Positions 31,614 to 37,924 of a DNA stretch of 37,924 bases are shown here, in pieces. Below the pieces are notes generated by a model, which ran no database searches, was not told the origin of the DNA, and saw nothing but the letters and a program-made list of their open reading frames with translations. Each line of letters begins with the position of its first letter. Within the stretch, counting starts at the first letter, position 1. The stretch is from an uncultured Bacteroidia bacterium. GTDB lineage: Bacteria; Bacteroidota; Bacteroidia; Bacteroidales; F082. The stretch covers positions 1 through 37,924 of the forward strand of contig CACXUM010000028.1 in the NCBI GenBank assembly GCA_902770835.1, read 5' to 3'. A program made the position numbers and the translations under genes.

Positions 31614-32613
31614 TCCTTCCCGATAACCGACTGGAATACTTTTCTGTATATTGCTGTCTGACATATTGATAGCGAGAATAGGTCTGGTCTTTTCTACAGA
31701 AAAAATAAACCACTCTATCATGTTTGTTGCTCAAGTAAGTTATATTGGGAATGACATCAAGAAAATCCTTAGTTTCTTTTTGGACATAGTTAAGCATCGT
31801 TTCATCCATCTCAACTCTTGAAATCCATCGAAAAACCCTCTTCACCCAAAACAGATAATAATCATAGATTCCATCGATGTTTTTGTATTTGTCCTGTCTG
31901 ACACGGTTTCTCAAACTATGAAACCAGCCTACATAACCTACAATCTTATCTTGGTCTTTGCTTGTAGTGATAGAGTTTTCCCTATTTCTGTAATAATAAG
32001 TGACAGAATTAACTACATAATATCTCCTTTCAACACATGCCAAATCAAATGAAAAAATAGAATCCTCGTAAACTTTTCCAACTTCAAACAACAGCTGATT
32101 ATCAGAAAGGAATCTTTTTCTGAATAACTTGTTACAAGCCGACACAGGAATATCACCTTTCATCCCTTTTCGAGCTTTTAACCCATTATAATGGTATTCT
32201 CCATCTGAACAAGAAACAATTGAATCCTTACCATCCCTTTCATAATGTCCTACAACAAAATCATACCGTTTAAGGTCAAGAGGTTGCGTCAATTTTTCAA
32301 TACAGTCGTCTGAAATCCAGTCATCACTATCAAGGAAATAAACATAGTCACCGCAAGCGGCATCAATACCCGTATTCCTTGCTGCTGAAAGACCTTGGTT
32401 ATGTGTATGAGGCAAAACCTTGAAATCGATGGAGCCATTATAATCCTTTATGAGTTGTTCAGCAACTTCTATACTATTATCAGTACCACAATCATCAACA
32501 AGAATACATTCAATTTCTCCCTTATATGATTGTCGCATTACTGATTGCAAACACTCTTCAATGTATGGTTCCACATTATAAACCGGGATGATTATTGATA
32601 CTTTTGGAAGCAT
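31561..32613 (-). CDS. GT2-family glycosyltransferase, AT-rich
   Basis: The 350-residue protein has a GT-A fold: SIIIPVYNVEPYIEECLQSV at the start, ILVDDCGTDNS, GLSAARNTGIDAACGDYVYF and the metal-binding LDSDDW (~residues 95-101). The C-terminal part is helical and rich in Lys/Tyr. It should transfer a sugar to a surface polysaccharide or lipid carrier. Base composition is clearly more AT-rich than the flanking core genes (long runs of TTT and AAA codons), a sign of transfer. It is a single gene, not part of a polysaccharide cluster. The 3' end overlaps dus by 53 bases, tail to tail. A TATCTTTG -7 element lies 27 bases before the start. Confidence 0.9.
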   Translation of the reverse strand: MLPKVSIIIPVYNVEPYIEECLQSVMRQSYKGEIECILVDDCGTDNSIEVAEQLIKDYNGSIDFKVLPHTHNQGLSAARNTGIDAACGDYVYFLDSDDWISDDCIEKLTQPLDLKRYDFVVGHYERDGKDSIVSCSDGEYHYNGLKARKGMKGDIPVSACNKLFRKRFLSDNQLLFEVGKVYEDSIFSFDLACVERRYYVVNSVTYYYRNRENSITTSKDQDKIVGYVGWFHSLRNRVRQDKYKNIDGIYDYYLFWVKRVFRWISRVEMDETMLNYVQKETKDFLDVIPNITYLSNKHDRVVYFFCRKDQTYSRYQYVRQQYTEKYSSRLSGRIMRNLLNLIPSKKVECS

Positions 32614-32866
32614 ATTATATGATTCTTTGAATTATGCGGCAAAGATAACACTTTCCCTGTAATAAATGTATTTTAAAATACATAAACAATGAATAGAAAC
32701 ATTATATTCATATCATTTTAGTATTTTTATATACTATAGTTTGACACTTTTTAGTATTTATAAAACTATAGTTTTGACAATATTTAGTGAATAGAAACAT
32801 TATTTTCATTGAAATAATGTAGATTCAAATATTATTCGTACCTTTGCGGCGAAAATCTAAAACGCC
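32614..32866. promoter_or_regulatory. Divergent control region with palindromes and direct repeats
   Basis: This AT-rich gap has a minus-strand TATCTTTG (32647-32640) for the glycosyltransferase and a plus-strand TACCTTTG (32839-32846) for the ATPase. Between them lie an 18-base perfect palindrome (32666-32683, ATGTATTTTAAAATACAT) and a direct repeat TGAATAGAAACATTAT(A/T)TTCAT at 32690-32711 and 32788-32809. A second pair, ACTATAGTTTGACA.. at 32733 and ACTATAGTTTTGACA.. at 32765, is 32 bases apart. A palindrome AAAACTATAGTTTT (32762-32775) and the hairpin CATTATTT...AAATAATG (32799-32820) complete it. No ORF was seen. Operators for a dimeric regulator are the likely reading. Confidence 0.6.
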
Positions 32867-34075
32867 ATGAAAGAATTGGAAGGCTTGGAAGAAATCATGC
32901 GAAGCCATCGCAACAGATTGGCCGCCGTGGGAACAAATTTCCACAGGAACCTCTATTACCACATCGACTGGGACGACCGCCTGATTGGCATCAATGGGCC
33001 GCGCGGCTGCGGCAAGACCACCCTGCTGCTGCAACGCATCAAAGAAAACTTCGGCGACACGGGGCAAGCACTCTATATTTCGTTGGACAACCTCTGGTTT
33101 GCCTCGAACAGCCTGATTGACCTCATGGACTACCACTACACGCACGGTGGAACGCACCTTTTCATCGACGAGGTACATCATCATCCCTATTGGCAAACCC
33201 TGCTGAAGAACATCTACGACGACTATCCACAAATGAACGTCGTCTATACAGGCTCGTCGATGCTGAGGATGGACCACAAGCAAGGTGACCTTTCGAGGCG
33301 ACAGTTAGTGTATCACCTACCTGGTCTGTCGTTTCGCGAATATCTTGAATTTGAGGGACTTTACCGATGCGAACCGTTGGAATTGGAAGACATTTTGAAG
33401 AACCACGTCCGAATTGCCAACGACGTTTGTGCGAAAATCAAGGTGCTGCCCGCATTTGAGAAATATTTGAAGCAAGGCTACTACCCCTTCTACAAGGAAG
33501 TGAAAAAAGGCTATGACATGCGCTTGCAACAGGTTATCAATCAAGTGATTGGAAACGACTATCCAGCCATTGATGAGGTGTCGATGTCAACCATTCGAAA
33601 GACCAAGAAAATGCTGATGCTTTTGGCGGAAAAGGTTCCTCAAACGCCCGTGATGAGCGAACTTTACGCCGAGTTGGACACCGACCGCAACCAAGGCCTG
33701 AAAATGATGCACGCTTTGGAGCGCGGCGGCTTGCTCGGGCTGCTCTCAAGCGAGGCAAAAAGTTTCAAAGGGTTGGCACGCCCCGACAAGATTTTCCTGA
33801 ACAACCCCAACCTGATGTATGCGCTGGTGTCAAAGCCAGAAATCGGGACGGTGAGGGAGACTTTCTTCTTCAACCAACTCAGTCAAACACAGACTGTTAC
33901 CTTCCCGAAAAAAGGCGACTTCCTCGTGAACAAGACCTACCTCTTCGAGGTGGGGGGCAAAAACAAGAGTTTTGACCAAATCAAGGACATTGAAAACAGT
34001 TTTTTGGCGATGGACGGTATCGAGGTCGGGCATCACAACAGGATTCCACTTTGGGTGTTTGGGATGATGTATTAA
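32867..34075 (+). CDS. AAA-family ATPase (AAA_14-like)
   Basis: The 402-residue protein has Walker A NGPRGCGKTTLLLQ (~44-57) and Walker B HLFIDEVHHHPYW (~98-110), with a sensor-like VYTGSSML and LPGLSFREYLEFEG, features of the AAA_14/DUF4143 ATPases that are multi-copy in Bacteroidota genomes. The C-terminal part ends YLFEVGGKNKSFDQIKDIEN, a degenerate nuclease-like strand-helix found in the family. The biological role of these ATPases is not established. Base composition resembles core genes. It is expressed divergently from the glycosyltransferase through a repeat-rich control region. Confidence 0.88.
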   Translation: MKELEGLEEIMRSHRNRLAAVGTNFHRNLYYHIDWDDRLIGINGPRGCGKTTLLLQRIKENFGDTGQALYISLDNLWFASNSLIDLMDYHYTHGGTHLFIDEVHHHPYWQTLLKNIYDDYPQMNVVYTGSSMLRMDHKQGDLSRRQLVYHLPGLSFREYLEFEGLYRCEPLELEDILKNHVRIANDVCAKIKVLPAFEKYLKQGYYPFYKEVKKGYDMRLQQVINQVIGNDYPAIDEVSMSTIRKTKKMLMLLAEKVPQTPVMSELYAELDTDRNQGLKMMHALERGGLLGLLSSEAKSFKGLARPDKIFLNNPNLMYALVSKPEIGTVRETFFFNQLSQTQTVTFPKKGDFLVNKTYLFEVGGKNKSFDQIKDIENSFLAMDGIEVGHHNRIPLWVFGMMY

Positions 34076-34078
34076 TCG

Positions 34079-34109
34079 AAAAAAGCCTCCCTTACGAGAG
34101 GCTTTTTTT
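34079..34109. terminator. Bidirectional terminator between ATPase and rocD
   Basis: AAAAAAGCCTC (34079-34089) and GAGGCTTTTTT (34098-34108) form an 11-base stem over an 8-base loop with T-runs on both strands, between convergent genes. Confidence 0.85.
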
Positions 34110-34125
34110 CATTCATCCGTCAAAA

Positions 34126-35358
34126 TCATTCAAACGAAGCAATTGCCTTCTTAATGATTTCGATGGCTTCGCGGAGCTCGGCCTCGGTGATGACCAAGGG
34201 CGGAGCGAAGCGGATGATGTGCTGGTGGGTGGGCTTGGCCAACAGGCCGAGGTCACGCATCTTGAGGCACACATCCCAGGCTTCCTTGCCATCCTTGGGT
34301 TTGATAATCACGGCATTGAGCAAACCTTTACCACGGACTTTCTCAATCATCGGACTCTTAATCTTGCCGATTTCCTCGCGGAAAATCTTACCGAGACGCT
34401 CGGCGTTCTCCATCAGGTGCTCTTCCTTGATGACCTCAAGGGCGGCGATGGAAACGCGGGCAGCAATCGGGTTGCCGCCGAAAGTGGAGCCATGCTCACC
34501 GGGCTTGATGTTCAGCATGATGTCGTCGTCGGCCAAGACGCAGGAGACCGGCACCACACCGCCACCGAGGGCCTTGCCCAAGATGAGGATGTCTGGGCGC
34601 ACGCCTTCGTGGTCGCAAGCCAGCATCTTACCCGTGCGGGCGATACCACACTGCACTTCGTCCGCCATGAACAGCACATTGTGCTTCTTGCAGATGTCGT
34701 AGCACTTCTTCAGATAGCCTTCGTCCGGCACATACACGCCGGCCTCGCCTTGGATGGGTTCAAGCAGGAAACCAGCAATTTCGTTGCCTTCTTTCTCAAG
34801 CACTTTCTCAAGAGCATCGGGGTCGTTGTAAGGAATACGAATGAATCCGGGAGTCATGGGGCCGTAGTTGGCATAGCTCTCGGGGTCGTTACTCATCGTG
34901 ATGATGGTGATGGTGCGGCCGTGGAAGTTGCCTTCGCAGCAGACGATCTTCACCTTGTCGTTCGGGATACCCTTCTTGACGACACCCCAACGGCGGGCGA
35001 GCTTTAGGCCCGTTTCGTCGGCTTCGGCGCCCGAGTTCATGGGCAACACTTTGTCGTAGCCGAAGTATTCGGTCACATATTTTTCCCACACGCCGAGTGC
35101 GTCGTTATAGAAAGCACGACTGCTAAGAGTGAGGCGCTCGGCCTGGTCGGTCAAGGCCTTCAGGATTTTCGGGTGGCAATGGCCTTGGTTGACAGCGGAA
35201 TAGGCCGACAGGAAGTCGAAATACTCTTTTCCTTCGACGTCCCACACCTTGGCGCCCTTACCTTTGGCGAGGACGACTGGCAGCGGGTGATAATTGTGGG
35301 CCCCGTACTTGGCTTCGAGGTCCATAGCTTGTTGCGATGATGTGATTTTCTCGATCAT
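34126..35358 (-). CDS. rocD: Ornithine aminotransferase
   Basis: The 410-residue PLP enzyme converts ornithine and 2-oxoglutarate to glutamate-5-semialdehyde and glutamate, linking arginine degradation to proline and glutamate. The ornithine aminotransferase signature is complete: [20 protein letters not shown] near the N-terminus, [42 protein letters not shown] and the Schiff-base lysine in [13 protein letters not shown], with [10 protein letters not shown] near the C-terminal part. The length is normal. It has its own promoter (35408-35439) and a terminator, so it is monocistronic. Confidence 0.95.
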   Translation of the reverse strand: MIEKITSSQQAMDLEAKYGAHNYHPLPVVLAKGKGAKVWDVEGKEYFDFLSAYSAVNQGHCHPKILKALTDQAERLTLSSRAFYNDALGVWEKYVTEYFGYDKVLPMNSGAEADETGLKLARRWGVVKKGIPNDKVKIVCCEGNFHGRTITIITMSNDPESYANYGPMTPGFIRIPYNDPDALEKVLEKEGNEIAGFLLEPIQGEAGVYVPDEGYLKKCYDICKKHNVLFMADEVQCGIARTGKMLACDHEGVRPDILILGKALGGGVVPVSCVLADDDIMLNIKPGEHGSTFGGNPIAARVSIAALEVIKEEHLMENAERLGKIFREEIGKIKSPMIEKVRGKGLLNAVIIKPKDGKEAWDVCLKMRDLGLLAKPTHQHIIRFAPPLVITEAELREAIEIIKKAIASFE

Positions 35359-35407
35359 GATTTGTTATTTAAGGATTTGATATTTAAAAATTCAAGATTA
35401 CGGGGTG

Positions 35408-35439
35408 CAAAGGTAATGTTTTTTTCAACCCTTTTCAAT
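35408..35439 (-). promoter_or_regulatory. rocD promoter
   Basis: TACCTTTG on the minus strand is at 35415-35408 and ATTG at 35439-35436, 20 bases apart; it overlaps the last codons of the upstream TPR gene. Confidence 0.65.
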
Positions 35440-36864
35440 TTTAACCTGATTTTTCCGAACAATTTTACGTGCCAACAACAAAACCAAGGTCGCGATGACC
35501 AATGAGAGCAGCCCGAAAAAGGCTAAACGGTATTGGTTGCGCTGGGATTTTAGCATTTCCAACTCGTTATTTTGGGCTTCATAGCGTTGGAGAAGGTCTT
35601 CGGCGTCATACCTTAGCGTTCGGTTTTGCTCATATACATCCGAATTTTCTCGAATCAGAGCCTCATTATCATCCTCAAAGCCTTCAATGATAGCGTAAAG
35701 GTCGTCGAAACGGCCCAATCGGGCATAATCCATGGCCAAGTGTTTGTTCAACAGATGCCGCATGACGGTAATGCCCGAAGCCTTTTCAAGTTCGACATAT
35801 TGCTCATAATATTGAAGCGACTTAACTGCCTGACCTATTTGCGAATAGAGTTGTACCAATCCAGCACAAGCCTCCATCTGACCATACTGGAAATTCTTTT
35901 CCTCAGCCCAATGCAACGCCTCAAGGTATTTTGCGATGGCAGCAGCATGGTCGCCGCGAAGTGCCAATACATCCGCGATGCCCACCAATGCCGAAGCCTT
36001 GTCATAATTGACCAAAACGACGGTTTCAGGACTTGGCATGGGCATCCCCGAATAATCAATGGCTTTCCGAAGATGAAACAAAGCCGAATCGAAATTGATG
36101 ATACTGCTTTCATAGATGGAGCCTAAGTTCTTGTGTGCAAGGAACAAACGATAGTTGTCTTCGATGGCCTCAAACTGCGGAATCAGTTTCCAATACATTC
36201 GCCTTGCCTCCTCGGGCTGTCCCTTCTCGAAAAGAAGCGTGGCCAAATTGGTTTCCACTCGCAACACCATAACCTCATCATTGAGTCGTTGGAACTGCCT
36301 GAGTGACATCCGATAATAATCTGTGGCGGCCTCCAGCTCGTTGCGTTTGTAGCAAATCATACCCAAATTGGCGTTCACATAGGCGCACGCGGAAGTGTCG
36401 TTGATTTGTTGCGCCAAAGCCAAAGCACGCTCATACACAGGAAACGCCGTATCAATACTACCCAAGTTCAACTCGTAAAAAGCGATATTCCAAAGCGACT
36501 CGAAGGCATTATTGGTGTCGTCAAGTGCCATGAACCGGTGATACGCCTGCCAAAGATATTGTTTGGCCAAATCGAGGTCGCCGTGATAGCAATACTGAAT
36601 TCCCAAGACATAGTGGGACTTTGCTTCCAAATCGGCAAGACCCTGATTTTGTGCTTCTTTTATGGCTTTTTCACCCCAATTAATGCAATCATCGAAGGAG
36701 ATTTCGTAAAACTCCCAAGTCAGTTCTATCATGGTCAACACCTTGTCGCGGCCTTCTTGGGTAGGCAAGATGTTTTCGAGGCTGTCCACAATGCGGGTTT
36801 CCTCTTGCGCCACCATTGTTGATGCAAAACAAAAGAAAACCAATATATTAAACAGCCGTTTCAT
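35425..36864 (-). CDS. Exported TPR protein with C-terminal membrane helix
   Basis: The 479-residue protein has a signal peptide (MKRLFNILVFFCFASTMVAQ), TPR-like repeats over most of its length (for example YCYHGDLDLAKQYLWQAYHR and YKRNELEAATDYYRMSLRQF), a coiled coil at ~410-445 (EDLLQRYEAQNNELEMLKSQ) and one membrane helix (~448-470, LAFFGLLSLVIATLVLLLAR). It then ends after a basic stretch (KIVRKNQVKIEKG). This is the sensor half of the TPR/coil/TM regulators whose cytoplasmic part would be a histidine kinase or LuxR HTH; no output domain follows and none is found in other frames just downstream. It overlaps the MBL gene by four bases (ATGA), so the two are coupled. Confidence 0.82.
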   Translation of the reverse strand: MKRLFNILVFFCFASTMVAQEETRIVDSLENILPTQEGRDKVLTMIELTWEFYEISFDDCINWGEKAIKEAQNQGLADLEAKSHYVLGIQYCYHGDLDLAKQYLWQAYHRFMALDDTNNAFESLWNIAFYELNLGSIDTAFPVYERALALAQQINDTSACAYVNANLGMICYKRNELEAATDYYRMSLRQFQRLNDEVMVLRVETNLATLLFEKGQPEEARRMYWKLIPQFEAIEDNYRLFLAHKNLGSIYESSIINFDSALFHLRKAIDYSGMPMPSPETVVLVNYDKASALVGIADVLALRGDHAAAIAKYLEALHWAEEKNFQYGQMEACAGLVQLYSQIGQAVKSLQYYEQYVELEKASGITVMRHLLNKHLAMDYARLGRFDDLYAIIEGFEDDNEALIRENSDVYEQNRTLRYDAEDLLQRYEAQNNELEMLKSQRNQYRLAFFGLLSLVIATLVLLLARKIVRKNQVKIEKG

Positions 36865-37502
36865 CCAAGGAACATGTTGTAGCGTTGCTCGTCGAATATG
36901 GTGGTGCTTTCGCCATGGCCTGAGAAGACTTCCGTGTCGTCGGGCAGGCGGAAAAGCCGCTCTTTTATGCTTTCGATCAGTTGCCTGAAGTCGCCGCCCG
37001 CGAGGTCGGTGCGCCCGATGCTGCGATTGAAAAGCGCATCGCCAGTGAAGACCCAGCCCTCGATTTCGGCATAAAGACTGACGCTGCCTCGGGCATGACC
37101 CGGCGTGTAAATCACCTCCAAAGTGCTCTCCCCCACTTTGATGATTTCGTTGTCTTTCAGGTCAATGTCGGGCAACGGAAACTCGCCATCAGGAGAAAGG
37201 CCGAGCCACGCGCCGTGACGTTTGGCTTGAATGAAGTCAGGCTTTGCGTCGGGATGCGCCGCCACTGGGATGCCATAACGCTTTTTCACGGCCTCATTGC
37301 CGATGATATGATCCACGTGGCCATGCGTGTTGATGGCCATCAGCGGCTTCAGTTGGTGGCTGTCGATGAAACCGAACAGGCGGTCTTCCTCGCCTTTGTT
37401 GGAGCAGCCCGGGTCGATGATGACACATTCCTTGGTGTCGTCGTAAAGGATGTAAGTGTTTTCCGAAAATGGATTGAAGATGAATTGTTCGAGTTTAAGC
37501 AT
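36861..37502 (-). CDS. MBL-fold metallo-hydrolase (glyoxalase II-like)
   Basis: The 213-residue protein has the metallo-beta-lactamase-fold metal sites: HGHVDH (60-65), the GHARGS strand with its His, GDALFNRSIGRTD with the bridging Asp, and a final FSGHGESTTI His. It resembles the YcbL/hydroxyacylglutathione-hydrolase-like group, too short for the C-terminal glyoxalase II helical domain. The substrate is unknown. It is first in a two-gene unit with the TPR protein. The start ATG at 37502 follows the promoter closely. Confidence 0.88.
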   Translation of the reverse strand: MLKLEQFIFNPFSENTYILYDDTKECVIIDPGCSNKGEEDRLFGFIDSHQLKPLMAINTHGHVDHIIGNEAVKKRYGIPVAAHPDAKPDFIQAKRHGAWLGLSPDGEFPLPDIDLKDNEIIKVGESTLEVIYTPGHARGSVSLYAEIEGWVFTGDALFNRSIGRTDLAGGDFRQLIESIKERLFRLPDDTEVFSGHGESTTIFDEQRYNMFLG

Positions 37503-37519
37503 ATTACAAGAATTTCGGG

Positions 37520-37552
37520 CAAAGATAAGGATTTTTCCTCAGTATTCAGAAA
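37520..37552 (-). promoter_or_regulatory. Promoter of the MBL-TPR unit
   Basis: TATCTTTG on the minus strand is at 37527-37520 with TTTC at 37552-37549, 21 bases apart. The predicted leader is ~11 bases. Confidence 0.55.
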
Positions 37553-37565
37553 TTGCCTATCTTTG
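37533..37565 (+). promoter_or_regulatory. Promoter of the PD40-like surface protein gene
   Basis: TTTT at 37533-37536 and TATCTTTG at 37558-37565 are spaced by 21 bases, divergent from and overlapping the MBL promoter. Confidence 0.5.
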
Positions 37566-37583
37566 TACGCTAATTTTGATTTG

Positions 37584-37924
37584 ATGCCCTCGAAAAAGAA
37601 ATACAAGCTCCTGTTTTTGCTGCTCATGGCCTTGATGCCGATGGCTCATGCCCAGTTCTACAACGGCATGAACATGCCTTTCGGGAAGAATCGTGTGCAG
37701 TACGGCGACTTCCATTGGTCGTACTACATGAACGACAACTTCGACGTGTATTTTTACCAAGGCGGCAACGACCTCGCCAAATATGCGCAGGCCTACGCCA
37801 AAGAGCAGATTCCGCAACTCGAAACCCGCCTCAACAGTCGCTTCGGGAAGAAAATACAGTTCATCGTGTTCAACAGCAAGGGCGACTTCAAGCAAAGCAA
37901 CATCAACCTTGAGGAAGAGGAAAA
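37584..37924 (+). CDS. PD40-domain surface protein, N-terminal part
   Basis: Only the first ~113 codons are inside the window. The start ATG at 37584 is followed by a signal peptide (MPSKKKYKLLFLLLMALMPM, cleavage near AQ) and the FGKNRVQYGDFHWSYYMND block. That opening is typical of long Bacteroidota PD40/TolB-like surface proteins, whose WD40-type beta propeller comes later in the chain; the propeller is not visible here. The ~60-110 segment (YAKEQIPQLETRLNSRFGKK and QFIVFNSKGDFKQSN) is a peptidase-MA-like fold described for the same family. Function unknown; surface exposure inferred. Confidence 0.75.
   Translation, partial: MPSKKKYKLLFLLLMALMPMAHAQFYNGMNMPFGKNRVQYGDFHWSYYMNDNFDVYFYQGGNDLAKYAQAYAKEQIPQLETRLNSRFGKKIQFIVFNSKGDFKQSNINLEEEE

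Noticed and set aside
32741-32764. E. coli-type -35/-10 promoter (TTGACA ... TATAAA)
   Set aside because: The spacer is only 12 bases, and this phylum uses TAnnTTTG promoters.

Overview
The window comes from a Bacteroidota chromosome, most likely order Bacteroidales. Almost every recognisable promoter is of the TAnnTTTG (-7) / TTTG-like (-33) type used by the Bacteroidetes primary sigma factor. The gene families also fit: an ECF sigma/FecR pair with a DUF4974-like tail, a BACON-domain lipoprotein, OMP_b-brl_3-type and PD40 surface proteins, DUF3822 next to rsmD, and a fused PlsC/GNAT aminolipid acyltransferase. Most of it is ordinary core chromosome. It has no rRNA, CRISPR array, transposase or prophage gene.

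Layout, left to right. 1-279: end of a LuxR-type regulator. 445-3526: a large outer-membrane barrel gene converging on and overlapping rsmA. 3543-3709: an imperfect inverted-repeat element. 3712-6778 (minus): a TPR protein plus small lipoprotein, and the rplU-rpmA ribosomal operon. 7073-9108: ECF sigma factor, FecR-type anti-sigma and a small protein made of exact 25-residue WL repeats. 9198-11256: a membrane-anchored unknown, DUF3822 and rsmD. 11266-11352: a second, different inverted-repeat element. 11369-13156 (minus): a PlsC+GNAT fusion acyltransferase. 13254-15533: an RluE-type pseudouridine synthase and a secreted C69 dipeptidase. 15593-24319 (minus): a six-repeat BACON lipoprotein, a PpiD/SurA-like chaperone, a CNNM/CBS membrane protein, LptC, a TPR protein and an outer-membrane protein, an envelope-biogenesis block. 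24562-24637: tRNA-Phe(GAA).

24775-28918 (minus) is the most interesting stretch. An HprK-like kinase, an S24/S26-type peptidase, a PqqD-like RRE protein and a PF14907-like nucleotidyltransferase form one unit. It is followed by a separately promoted 43-residue Gly/Pro-tailed peptide gene, missed by a normal length cut-off, and a 348-aa lipoprotein. Kinase, nucleotidyltransferase and PqqD-type RRE are the tailoring and recognition parts known from some lasso-peptide clusters, but no lasso cyclase or B2 protease is present. This is a candidate for an undescribed peptide-modification or surface-display system; the function is inference.

The kinase promoter is interlocked with the divergent lnt promoter. 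lnt is translationally coupled to a dus gene. 31561-34075 holds an AT-rich glycosyltransferase and an AAA ATPase flanking a palindrome- and direct-repeat-rich divergent control region. The right end carries rocD, a TPR membrane protein without an output domain, an MBL hydrolase and the start of a PD40 surface protein cut by the window edge.
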